Shown here piece by piece: positions 35,150 through 46,724 of a stretch of 64,000 nucleotides of DNA (position 1 is its first letter; every line of letters begins with the position of its first letter). Under the pieces are notes generated by a model that saw nothing but the letters and a program-made list of their open reading frames with translations, did not search any database and was not told the DNA's origin. A program made the position numbers and the translations under genes. The stretch covers positions 36,211,296-36,275,295 of the forward strand of contig NC_030386.2 of the NCBI RefSeq assembly GCF_001625215.2. Direction: 5' to 3'. The DNA is from Daucus carota subsp. sativus (Eukaryota; Streptophyta; Magnoliopsida; Apiales; Apiaceae).

Positions 35150-35400
35150 TAATATTGTTTTTATAATATATTAACTTTCATAATTTGTGTCTTTGTGATG
35201 TGCTTAGCCTACTTTGACACATGAATATGTCGAAGAAATTGTATCTGAATTGAACAAAATCTTTTCAAATTTTTTATTGTGTGTGCATAGAGTTGTTATA
35301 AGAAATCATATGTTTGTAGCAGTCGTAGATGATTTTACTTTAGAGGAGGTTTGTGTTTTAATGTTTTGAACTTGTATATTATGCTATTTGATTGTCGTGT
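35150..35400. repeat. Dispersed direct repeat, copy 1
   Basis: Diverged copy of 36945-37165: shared words include AGATGATTTTACTTTAGAGG / GAAAATGATTTTACTTTAGAG, AAATCATATGTTT / GATATCATATGTTTT and TTATTAATATTGTTTT. Probably two fragments of one unknown transposon or of a local duplication. Confidence 0.7.
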
Positions 35401-36944
35401 TCTTTTTTTTTTTTGTTATAAGTTATATATTTATAAGTTTAATATCATTTGAGTTTCGACTTATTATGAGTATGCACCATTGTATATACTTGTTTTTAAC
35501 TAAAAAATGTTTGTGTTAGTCCCCACATTTTCTTATTAATGAACTGAAATTGTATTTTTGTTTGCAAATGCAGTCTAGTAAAAATATTCATTATTGTGCA
35601 TGTTATGCAATTAAAGTTTAAACAATTTTCTTAAAGTTTGGATATAATTTATTTGTATGTGTTGACACTTGAGATATAGACATTAATATTGTTAAAACCC
35701 ATATATGATGTATACACATATATGATTGGGTGAGTTCGTTTTGTGTGCACGTTTATCCATTATATTTTACCGTTGCAATAATGTGAAACAAAATCAACTT
35801 CTTCATTTTTTTATTTTGCAGAATTTGAGTATTTATGCAGTTTTCTCGGGGAGAAAAATGCATTATAATATTTGCATATTTAAAGGAAATTAACTATTTC
35901 CGATCCATTAAAGACCATTGACAAGATCTAATTTCGGTCATGTATTTTAAAATGAATAAGTCTATTTTATTAGATGTTCGGATTTTCTTAGGCTGATTTC
36001 TCAATGCGGTATCCAAATAATTATATTTTAAATATGTATGGGGTAGGCAACACGGTAGATGAACAATTTTTTATCGTCTGCAAGACTTTGAATCAACCGT
36101 TTGCAACATGGCTTGAAATCCTAAAAGGTACTTTCATGTACTTTAAAAAGCTTTTTCAAGTGAGTTTAGTGCATTTTTTTAAAAAAAATTTACTACTGTC
36201 ATACTTTTCTGTTTATTTAATTTTGTAAAATATAGATATGATATATGGAACTATGTTCACAACCAATCTAAAGGTTCATTAGAGACTGATCTCTATACTC
36301 ACAATATCTACATCTAAAACAAAAATGAGTTTATTGAGACAGAGGAAACCGACTACAAATATGTTGAATTTTTGGCTATCTTTTTGCCGAAGTTCTTAAA
36401 ATTGTTCTTATTTCTGAGTTGGTAATTCATTATTTGGGTAGACACGCACAAAATATCAATATTTCAATATGTATGTATGTTTATTCTTGTAATCTAATTT
36501 TTAAGATTTTTGTATGTCTTGTCTTTATTTATTCAGCATTTGTCATCTTACTATTTTTCTCGGCTTCATAATTGTGCATATAAGCAAAAGTCACATTTGA
36601 AAAAATTAAAGCATGTCCAATTAAAAAATGTAGAAAGATATTTAGGGTTATCATTAAAATATATACAAAAAATTCTTAAGGTTTCTAGTGTGGATTGGAT
36701 CACTCCGGTAAAATATACAACTTTATTAGACGTGCTTAAATTCGATTCAAATAAAATAACAGATAACGGAGTAGGAAACGATAATGAAGAAGCTGGAAAG
36801 ACAGTGGAAGAAGAATTAGAAGTTGGAGATGAAGTGAAAGTGGGAGTGTTTAGGTTAAACTGGTAGGTCATTCTTACCGTTTCATAGGATTGTGGTTGGG
36901 CACATAAAAAAGTTAGATCTTTATAGAATTTTGCCCTTAATTTT
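35401..36944. other. Intergenic DNA with one unrecognised open frame
   Basis: The frame at 36510-36866 (118 codons) has a plausible basic middle and an acidic tail (NDNEEAGKTVEEELEVGDEV). I do not recognise it. It sits between the two copies of a direct repeat, so a transposon origin is possible. I do not call it a gene. Confidence 0.35.
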
Positions 36945-37165
36945 ATTAATATTGTTTTGATAATCAATTAATTTTCATAATTTGTGATGTGTTTAGGATA
37001 TTTGACACACGAAAAAATCGTATGTGAAATGATGAAATTTTTCCAAATTTTCTATTATGCGTGCATGAAGTTCTTACAAGATATCATATGTTTTGTCGCA
37101 GTCGAAAATGATTTTACTTTAGAGAACACTTGTGTTTCAGTGTTATGAACTTGTATATCATTTGT
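36945..37165. repeat. Dispersed direct repeat, copy 2
   Basis: Second copy of 35150-35400, same orientation, about 1.8 kb away. Confidence 0.7.
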
Positions 37166-37791
37166 TTAAATATGCTCGAATTATTTGAATTTACTTGATA
37201 AAACAACTATATGTCACAATTGAAACTATTAATGTGATCGTAGGAGGTACCATCCTACTATAACTTTTTTTCATAATATCTATGTTTCTTTAGCTCTCAT
37301 TGAGCTGAGTTAATCAGTTGAGTAAGTTTTGAGCATGTAAAACTTCTTCGAATTTTATTTTTTAACCGGATAGTTTATGATCCACCAAATATGAGCTAGA
37401 TATGATCTACTAACATTAAATATCATTATTATTTCAATTATTTAAATAATTATTATTCAACACCTCCTTTAGCTGTACCTCGTTGCAGGTACGTCGGATG
37501 CGTTCGATGCGTTCATCAAACTCATGGATCATATTCGCTTTTGGGAGGTCCATTGCGATGATGATTGTTTGGAGATATAAACCAACCCTAACTCATGATT
37601 GAATACCCCTTTTTGTCACACTTCGCAAAATTGTATCAATCTGATTTTTTTCATCTGATATGCATTACACGAGCTTCCTTCTTAGTTCTTATTATAATTA
37701 AATTATATCACATTATAATTTTTTCAGAATTTTCTAGATCTCTCCTGAATTATTTGAATTCAGGAAACCTATCATAATATTTTTTTATTGA
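37166..37791. other. Intergenic DNA
   Basis: A patch at 37465-37580 has a more balanced base composition and could be a gene fragment (GTACGTCGGATGCG region), but no frame is convincing. Confidence 0.35.
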
Positions 37792-37800
37792 AATTGAAAA

Positions 37801-38454
37801 GAGTTAATTACACTTTGTAACCCCTAGGTTTGCTCCAAACGCAGTTTAGTACCTGAACTTTAAAACGTGACAATATGCACCCTACACTTAACATTCCCGT
37901 GCAAGTTGTAACCTCTGATCACTATTCCGTCAAAATTTGCTGTTAACTTTAATTGTTTGAGAGGTAACAGTGTGTATATTAGTTTCTAACAACTACTTTA
38001 TCCCTTGTGACCCTTCAAAGTTTATGTATTATATTTTGAGATTATTTCTGAACACACACAACGACGTGAAAAAAATTAAAATAAATTTTAAAATATGTAT
38101 TTATTTTAAAATTTTACATCGTCTATGTAAAAAAAAAAATCAGATTCTAAATCTAGATACATATTTCAAAAATTATTTAAATTTTTTTACATCGTTTTGT
38201 GTGTTCAGAAATAATTTTAAAATATAATACATAATCTTTGAGCGGTCACGGGGGTAAAATAACTGTTACAAACTAATATACACACTGTTATCTCTCAAAC
38301 AGTTAAAGTTAATAGCAGATTTCGACGGAATAGTGACTACGGATTACAACTTGCACGAGAATGTTAAGTGTAGGGTGCATATTGTCACGTTTTAAAGTTC
38401 AGGTACTAAACTGTGTTTGGAGCAAACCTAGGGGTTACAAAGTGTAATTAACTC
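37801..38454. mobile_element. Mutator-like hairpin MITE with exact 9-bp target duplication
   Basis: The two halves are inverted copies nearly 300 bases long: GAGTTAATTACACTTTGTAA at the left end mirrors the right end (TTACAAAGTGTAATTAACTC), and pairing continues to about 38099/38156, leaving a loop of only about 55 bases. AATTGAAAA occurs directly at 37792-37800 and 38455-38463. A 9-bp duplication and very long inverted repeats are the Mutator signature. There is no transposase frame. Open frames inside are shadows. Confidence 0.95.
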
Positions 38455-38693
38455 AATTGAAAATAGTAAATACTAGCGAACCAGATACATATACAAACAT
38501 TACCCGAAATAAAAATAAGAACAATATCAGCGTATCGTGCTCACATGTACAATCGATCCCTTCCGAGGAAAATAATGAGGCTGGATTCAGACGTGGAAGC
38601 ATAGAAAAGCTTTCTAGCTGGAAAATAGACATTTATAAGATTTGTTTTATTCAATTGGGTTTTATATTATGTACGGAATTGTTTTAACAGTGG

Positions 38694-38773
<80 letters not shown>
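38694..38773 (+). tRNA. tRNA-Leu (anticodon UAG)
   Basis: The acceptor stem GACAGTT pairs with AGCTGTC (one G-U). The D arm TGGCCGAGTGGTCTAAGG, the anticodon arm CCAGA-TTTAGGC-TCTGG with anticodon TAG, a long variable arm and the T arm GTGGG-TTCAAAT-CCCAC are all intact. The long variable arm and TAG anticodon identify leucine. CCA is not encoded and a T run (38774-38777) follows, as for nuclear polymerase III genes. Internal A and B boxes are present. Confidence 0.97.
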
Positions 38774-39439
38774 TTTTCCTGCTCCCTTTTTTCCTAAGAA
38801 TTTGGGCTTATTGGCCTAATGCCTGCCATTGTTCAGTGTAATGTGGAACGGCCTTTTAGGTGTTCTCTCAATTCGATACTGATTTAGCGGAGGGCAAGGT
38901 CCCTGTTACCACCAAAATAATCACCCCTGCAATCATTTGTCTGTTTACATATTTAACAGATTCTGCACTAGTACCATTATGGCTTATAATCGTCATTTTA
39001 TCATTATCATCGAGAAAGTTTGAAACGGACTTTTTTAAATTTTTTATAAAATTTTCATTTATATACAAATTTATTGGATATTATTAGTTTGGTAATCATA
39101 AATAACTAATTATTCAACTATCTAAGCACTTTTTTTTTTCTGATTTTTAATTCGATCTTCACCACCGTGAAACTTTACCCAAATTTGAGATTTTCAATTA
39201 AATATATTTTTCTATTACTACTATGTTTCAAAATTTTGTTTTACAAATAAACTTTAATATTTATATTTTTTAAAAAGAAGAGGGACAGGTGTCACACAAA
39301 GAGGTAGATATAAATTGCACGTCGGGCACGCACCACTAAGTTACACAAACACTTGGGCTTCTATAATCAAGAACCCACTAACTTGATTCTCCGATCACCA
39401 AGAGCTTCTGAATAGATTTTTAAAAAAAAGGGTTATAAG

Positions 39440-41401
39440 ATGGGTTCAGGCAAAGGTGAAGTCAACGTATTTAACAAGCGAGAAGATTTATCAGTGTCAC
39501 TGGCCAAGTACATTGCTGAGCTTTCAGACAAGTTCACCAAAGAGAGGGGCGCTTTCACTATTGTTTTGTCTGGTGGTGATCTCTTTGAGTCTCTCGGGTT
39601 TGTTTACTAAATTATAACTCTTTTTTTTTTTTTTTTAATTAGATCTTTAGCGTATGATGTTATTACCAGTACTATACTACTATTTTTATTGTTTGTTTGG
39701 GAATGTTTGATTGTCAGTAAATTAGTGGAATCTCCGTATAAAGAATCTTTGGACTGGTCGAAATGGTTTGTGTTCTGGTTGGATGAGAGAGTGGTTCCCA
39801 AGAATCATCCTGATAGCAATTATTTGCTTGCCTATGACCATTTCCTCTCCAAGGTTCATTTTTCCCTAATTTTTATCATCTTGATTGCTAATGGATGGCG
39901 GTTAATTTCTTATTGTTTGATGAATAACTTCCCTGAAGGGTAATTTTGTCGGGATTATTAGGACTTTTGTTTTATTTACTATATTGTTTGTATATAGTTC
40001 TTCTTTGAATATGGACTGATTTCAAATTCAATCACAAAGGTTGGGATATACTGTGAATAAATTGTATTTTTTAAAATTAGAATGGTTATTTTTAACTCAA
40101 TTTCAGTTCTATGATCTTTTATGAACTACAACCCTGCCACTATCAACACTGCTATGCTATGTTGTTCGGACTCAACTACGAAGCGCGGGAAGTAGACATG
40201 ACATACATTTAGGTGTCAGACTAATAGATTTTATTTTTTGATTGGGGACATGGGAAACTATCCTATATTAAGTTCATATCACATGTTAGACAAAAATCCA
40301 CATTTCAGTTTAAGGACTCAACACCAAAATAGAGTCGTGTCTGAGCATCCAAAATTTAACACTGATATAACAGCCGTACCACTGAGTTGAAGCAACATAG
40401 CTACTGTGGATGCAAGTGAACGAGTTGTTTAATAACAAGTCCTTTGATGAGCTCCGAAGCTCTACTTGCCTTTGTTTTGTATGTAAAGAAAAGGAACTTA
40501 ATTATCTTCAGTCAGGGTTTATGAGGTGAATATCCTAAAACCTAGCTTGGGTAAGCTCATTAAATAGAGGCTTTTCCTATAAGCATGCCCATGTTATCAG
40601 AAGTTTGTTGCACAGGAAATCTAAAGGTGCCACTAGATTTGAAGAGGAAAATAGGTGCCAAACAATTTGATTGTTACTGTTCTTTCAATGGACAGACATT
40701 TGTAGTTGAGCCCCTTCTGGATTTTTTTTTGTTAATGTTAAACAAGTATATATTGAACTGGTCTTTCGACGTAAACATTTAGATGGGAGAAAAAGCACGA
40801 GGACTTTTCCATTACAGTTTGGAGTTAATTAATCAACTTATTGCAAGCATTACCATATTTCTTGTGTTGGACGATTTCAAATGGGTTCTATTACCTTTTT
40901 CTCTGGCAGGTTCCTATTCTCCCTGGTAACGTTTACGCTATTAATGATGCTCTCTCGGCTGAAGGTGCAGCCGATGACTACGAGACATGTATAAAGCATC
41001 TGGTTAATGATACTCCTATAATCACTCGATCTGCAATTACTGGCTTCCCAAAATTTGATCTTATGTTAGTAGGTATGGGCCCAGATGGACATGTGGCTTC
41101 TTTGTTTCCTGGACATCCTCTTGTGCAAGAGAACGAAAGGTGGGTCACCTTTATCAAAGACTCTCCAAAACCACCTCCGGAAAGGATTACTTTTACATTT
41201 CCAGTAATCAACTCCTCTGCAAATATAGCACTTGTGATAGTTGGGGAAGCTGCAGCGCACGCAGTGCATGTTACCCTTGACGATGTTGAAGATTCTAATG
41301 TTTTGCCTATCCAGATGGTATCACCTGAAGGGGAGTTGACATGGTTCTTAGACAGTGGAGCAGCTTCAAAACTGAAGAGGGCACCTGATGTAGCCAAGTG
41401 A
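39440..41401 (+). CDS. 6-phosphogluconolactonase, cytosolic type
   Basis: Three exons, 39440-39597, 39718-39853 and 40910-41401, encode 261 residues. The enzyme hydrolyses 6-phosphogluconolactone to 6-phosphogluconate, step two of the oxidative pentose phosphate pathway. Family motifs are in order: FTIVLSGGD (substrate phosphate loop), [51 protein letters not shown] and the [11 protein letters not shown] strand. There is no transit peptide before the core and no C-terminal SKL (it ends RAPDVAK), so cytosol is most likely, as for Arabidopsis PGL1/PGL2. The second intron is over 1 kb and holds a MITE. A TATA-like GATATAAAT lies near 39306. The gene is complete, with no missing key residue. Confidence 0.95.
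40153..40404. mobile_element. MITE-like element in intron 2 of the 6PGL gene
   Basis: The left end TATGCTATGTTGTTCGGACT and the right end GAGTTGAAGCAACATAGCTA are approximate inverted copies sharing GCTATGTTG. The borders and target duplication are not clear. It does not interfere with the flanking splice sites. Confidence 0.5.
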
Positions 41402-42479
41402 GTTGACCCTTGTAATGAGTAAACTACCCATCTTTGTGTTTTGTGTTGTATTTGAGGAGTTTTAATAATACTGATGGTGATCAATCAAGAAGAGATGTAT
41501 GTGTGCCCAACTTTTTTTGCCAACTGATGGTTTTGTAGCTTGCAACTTCTAGTTATATAAATGATCTGTTCAATCTCTCTTATATTTGTTCACTGATAAC
41601 ATTTTAGGTTTACCAACTTGCAAAAATGAGTGTAGAAGTCCAAAATTATTTGCATTGTCATTTATTGACTTAGAGTTGCATTCTTGTGTTATGTTGTGTA
41701 TTTACAAGTGGATGGGAAGATTGCGTATAATAGTTGAAGGCTGGACTATTTCATTCTTTTGGTAAGTTTGCAGTACTGAGAGGACAAAGTTGCAATTTTA
41801 TCTTGAACGAGCATATGTCCTTATTTTGGCTTTCTACACATAAGTAGATATTTATTTCCTTTGGTCTTTGCTAGTGAAGGGCTGAAGTAATTAGATGAGG
41901 GGTTTATGCATTATCATTGATGATTATGTTTGCAGTATGTTTCTAAAACATTAGACCGAAAGGCATCATAGACCAGCAATGCTTGGCCGAGTACTGAATG
42001 TAAGGTTGATCTTACTTGTTAGCCTCTACATTGTAAGAACTCTGAAAAGCCCGTATGGACATGGAAGCCACATACTGCACCTTTAGCGCGGAGTAAAATT
42101 TGTCGAACTTGTGATATGGTCTTGAGGTCAATTTTGTCTTGCACGTTTTCAGGTTTGTATCTTCTTGACATGTCTAGTATACATTCAAGCAACATGGTCT
42201 TGTTACATACAGAACACTCAATTCTCGTCATTCATGTATCACAAGTTTCAGCTGTATCAAACCTGATAGGCAACTACACACTGTGCGTCCTTGTATTGTT
42301 GAGAACTAGTTCATCTAAAATCTTAAGATGTTACAGATTTACAAGAAGATTACTTAAGATGTTACAGATTTACAAGAATATTACAAATGGGTGATAAACG
42401 GATCTTATTCTATATTTCAACAGTTGCGGACCAAATCACTAATGTAAAAAAAAAACCACAAACAACTTAGTGGGTGTTT
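41402..42479. other. 3' region of the 6PGL gene and spacer
   Basis: Likely 3' untranslated sequence to about 41600. A TTACAGATTTACAAGAA word is repeated at 42330 and 42362. No other gene recognised. Confidence 0.4.
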
Positions 42480-42841
42480 GGGAGCAGTGCTTATGGGCTT
42501 AAAAGTCTGAAAGTCCACATTCGCTTATTTCCTGTCCGTTTGGCAAACGTGAGGAAGTGCTTAATTAAATGAAAAGAAGCCCAGAAAAAAAAAAGTTAGG
42601 TTTCATAGCTTTTTTTTTTTGGCTCAACTTCTGCTTCTTTCTATTTCTAACAAAGAATGACTTCAAAATTGTCAAACTAGTACCAATTTATAATTTAAGT
42701 TATCTAAACACTTAAAAAACTTAAAGTCACGGTATCCAAACACTTCTGGTAGCTTATAAGTTCAAACCAACTTCTCACTTCTAATCCACTTCTTTACTTG
42801 AGGTAATAGGTCCCTTCTTTTAAGCTCAATCAAAAGGCCCC
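42480..42841. mobile_element. PIF/Harbinger-like MITE (tentative)
   Basis: TTA flanks both sides (42477-42479 and 42842-42844). The ends GTGGGTGTTTGG and (complement) GGGGCCTTTTGA are only loosely alike. Internal GCTTATGGGCTT and AAGTGCTT words are like those of the element at 44847. Confidence 0.45.
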
Positions 42842-42844
42842 TTA

Positions 42845-44846
42845 GTAGTATATCTCATCGCTAATAGTAACATTGTGCGTGTGTGCGTCTGATACGCGTT
42901 CCACTTTATAAAAATTGGGCACTGGTCCTGAATTTCATGGTTAATGATAAAGATATATGGTGAAGCCAAGTTGCTGCGGCAAGTGGGAATGTGGGATGTA
43001 TATACGTCTGTTATTGCATAGACGATAGATAATAGATTCACTGTCACTGTCTGTTTTTTGATAACCTCACACCCAGGAACTTTAAACATTTATGTAAACT
43101 CCACTTGCTTCTGATTCTCTGTCACTGATTCACTCAAAGGGCGTGATAGGCTCCATTAGTTTATAGCTTAGCTCCTATATTTAAACCTTGATATATTTGT
43201 TAATTATCCACTAATCGCATTATGCTTAATGTTTACTTGCATATTGTACATGTAAAGAATTCCAGCTTTGTCGTTACTTGCTGGCATACATATTCTCTTT
43301 GCTTAATTGTCATCTTGCGGTTAGACTTTCGAAATGATCGAGACAGAGTTGTGGTTATAAATTGAACCATCACTTATCGATCAATATCACGTAGAACTGG
43401 ACGGATAAATCGTTTATGCAGCGGAAGAAAGATCTGATATCATGTTTTCTTTCGTTAAAGTGGTATATATAACCAACTTATCTAAATTATTAGGAAAATA
43501 TTCTAACATGAGAATATATTGTTAACGATGGATTTTGATTGATAAGAGTTTAAGATTTTGGGGATTTAGGGTTTACGGAAAAGAGAGGTTTGAGAGACGT
43601 TTCGATTATCGGATCTCATCATCTCTGAAAATGCTTTCTCTCTTTTTATCTATTAATGTTTTTATAAGATTAAGCCCGAGCATATGTAACGAGATTGAAA
43701 AGATCTCCGAGTTGCGAATCTTCTAAATTTTTAAAAATATCATTTGTAGACATTTTCTGTAATTGGTGATTCAATCCTTATTTGTGATAGAGACATTAAT
43801 CAATTATTAATCTGAAATTCTGAATTAATAAAAAAGTTTGATAATTATTAGAGAAAACAGGGTATGTCAAAATATGACCTAACATGTATTATTCGACAGA
43901 TATCATGTAAATTATACCGGTATTCAGCAAGTGATTACGAAGGAAGTCTGATATGATGAGCAAACACTAGATGGGGCCAAAAACAGGGTGCATAAGCCAC
44001 AAAATGTATCAAAAGATAGAGCGCAATCAAGTGATTTGGACATATAAAGGCGAGTCAAGAAATGGAGTAGTAGGGTTAAGTGTGTTTTGTAATGGAGCAT
44101 ATATGAAAAGGGGTAGGGTCTTTGTTTATCTTTTCATACTTATGACCCAAATCGCTCCCTGATTCGGCCTTATCATCATACTCCCCAGCATTTCTGCTGT
44201 CCCCAGACCCTTCCATTCTTTTTACTTTACTCATGCTTCCCTTTAACTTTTACTTGATTTCAAAATTATATTGCCATTTGCTTTCTTGTCTATTGATTCC
44301 TTGGTTAATCTTGCAAGTTACAGTTGAATCATGCGTTTCTCCTGTTACATGCAGGTTCATTTTTCTTTCTTTAATTTTCTCAAACCGGCAATACTTTTTA
44401 TTTTTTATTTATAAATATGTTCGGTACTCCGAAACTTATTATTTGATTTTTCGTTATAATTCGGGATTGTTACTTGGACAATCTCGGCTCGAAAAATAAA
44501 ATCGGAGACACAAGTACAGAACTAGAGATTATGTAGTGGCTGAAGACTTCATTTTTGTAGGCTTGATACATAATAATCTCCATAAGTTTTGCATATTTGA
44601 TGCCTTTCACTTGACAAATAATTATAACTACGTAGCCACGCCTGCTGGCTGCTGCAATGTGAGCTACGCCTACATATATTATATTCTTGGGCTTTTGAAA
44701 AAGAAAAGCTTCAGTAGTCTTTTGACTCTGGAGCATGCAAAAAGGAAATGAAGAAGAAAATGAAAGCCCAGTTAAAGTTTTTATCTTCTTGACTCTACAA
44801 GCAATGCATTGGAAATCAATAGGGCATCCATAGTTGTTAACACTGT
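42845..44846. other. Intergenic DNA
   Basis: Open frames at 42826-43089, 43535-43726, 43971-44162 and 44470-44931 have no recognisable similarity and are not called. No tRNA or other RNA seen. Confidence 0.4.
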
Positions 44847-45083
44847 GGGGCCGTTTGGGTGAACTTAAAATAAGTGCTTCTTGATTAAAGTAAAAAAGTG
44901 AAGTAGAAGTTAGAAGTTTATAAGTGATCAAAGTGTTTGGGAAAAAAGCAGAAGCTGTGAGAGAAAAACTATCATTTGTAACTTCTAAAAAGTGCTTCTA
45001 TTTTTTTATACAAACAGATGAAAAGAAGTAGAAACTGACTTCTTTGGAAAAGAAGTACTTCTGGTGAATGGCCAAACAGGCCC
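44847..45083. mobile_element. Short MITE with GGGCC(T)GTTTGG ends
   Basis: The left end GGGGCCGTTTGGGTGAACTT pairs with the right end (complement GGGCCTGTTTGGCCATTCAC). The arms continue with AAGTGCTTCTTGATTAAAG against AGAAGTACTTCTGGTG. TGT occurs on both flanks (44844-44846, 45084-45086), a possible 3-bp duplication. The superfamily (hAT or Harbinger) is not certain. Confidence 0.65.
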
Positions 45084-45086
45084 TGT

Positions 45087-46514
45087 ATATACTAGTAATA
45101 TATATCCAATACCATGAGTCTTTTTTCACATATTCTCAAAACTTGGTTCTCGTATCATAAAATGGATTAATTAAGCAATCTGTGAATAATGGCACATGAT
45201 TTTGGTAATATTATACATTGTCATTTGTCAACTTGTCATTCGGCATCCGCAAGTCCAAACTTTAAAGATATTTAATCGTAAATTACGAAAGCACCATGTG
45301 CTGTGACCACAGAGTTATAAATTCTCGTCATAAATCAGTAATCAGTAGAAATGTTTTTTTACACACAATTAAAAATTTGATTGTTTTATTGTGTTATTAT
45401 TTTAGTTCGAAATGTACAACTCTCTTTTACTGACACTAAATTTGTTGTTTGATTAATTCAGATAGTTGAAAATGGGTAGGTTGGTAAGTGAGATAACAAC
45501 TCCATGCATAACATGATTAGAGTAATTTAATCATGAATTGGTACTAATTCTTCTAACTCAAGAAACTGAACAAGTCATAATAGTTATAGCAACTGCAACG
45601 ACCAATAACACATTTTGAAGCGTTCTTTTCGTGTTATTTGTTGGGAAATCTGGCAATGTTAATAAAAAATTATAATATTCATATGTAGAATATATGTTTA
45701 TACATAGAAAAAAAGAAGAAACAGAGAGTAGACAAAATTTATAAGCTCAAGAATGAGTCCACGACGGGGTGTCGTATCCGAGATCTCAAATTTACTTGTT
45801 TATTAGTACAATCTAACTAGTTGATCTCAAAGAATAAAAAACTACATCGTTTAAAAGAAAACACTAAATATAAAAGGAATTACAAATACGTAGAAACTGA
45901 TAATATTTATGTTATCTCCGAATAATATAATATAAAAGGAATACATGATAATATAGTCTAAAACAATCAACAATCAATTAAAAAAATGTTCGACCTATTT
46001 AATATTACTGGAAGCAATTCTTAATATCATCACATATTATATATTATTTTTATCAATAATTATATAAGAGATCCAAATTCGAGACTCATATTAAATAACT
46101 GTTTTATTTAAATTAATATCATATTCTCTCAACAATAAAAAATTAAAGATCTGAAGGAAATTATATCACCAGTTTTAATTTAGATTTTCATGTTATAAAC
46201 AAAACTCAAAAATTTGTCCGAACGCTGAAAATATTCCTACCTTGCGTAACTAAAAAGGACGTAAAAATCAAAATAGTATAAATATGTGACATACTCGTAT
46301 TTTATTTTATTATTAAAAGAAAAGGAAAGTGGGGGAATAAAAAGGGAAAGTGTAGAGGGGCAGTAGCAGCAGTAGTGAAAAGAGGGAAAGCAGTTGGGAG
46401 AGAAGAACGAGTTTCAGCAGTTTGCTTTGCTTGCCTTCAATTTCCACTATAGCGTGCTATTCATACACAAATATTCATCAAGGGTATTTTCGTCATAAAA
46501 TTTATCATCTTCTC
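45087..46514. other. Spacer and promoter region of the TBC gene
   Basis: AT-rich to about 46320, then purine-rich and GC-richer sequence typical of a plant transcription start region and leader. Confidence 0.4.
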
Positions 46515-46619
46515 ATGTTCAATCCTTCTATACCGCCACCAATTTCACCACCGGCGCCGGCGGACTTACCGGAATTCTGGCGGAGGCTCCTCCTCTCAAT
46601 GCCGCCGTTATTCAACTAG
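46515..46619 (+). CDS. Upstream open reading frame in the TBC gene leader
   Basis: An ATG opens a 34-codon frame (MFNPSIPPPISPPAPADLPE onward) that ends at TAG 46617-46619, 105 bases before the main ATG and in the same phase. The frame is proline-rich and GC-rich compared with the surroundings. If the leader is unspliced here, it would reduce translation of the main frame. A short alternative exon is also possible. Confidence 0.4.
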   Translation: MFNPSIPPPISPPAPADLPEFWRRLLLSMPPLFN

Positions 46620-46724
46620 CCTCCGCCTTGACTCACCGGAACTCAATTGCAGTAAACAGTAGAGTGAAAGAAGCGAATTGATGATTTAAACCCTAGAATT
46701 TTATATAGAGAGAGAAGTTGATAA

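Noticed and set aside
36510-36866. 118-codon open frame as a protein gene
   Set aside because: No recognisable family, AT-biased composition, and a position between repeat copies; kept only as an observation.
40978-41484. 168-codon minus-strand open frame
   Set aside because: Shadow of 6PGL exon 3; the plus strand carries the conserved enzyme motifs.
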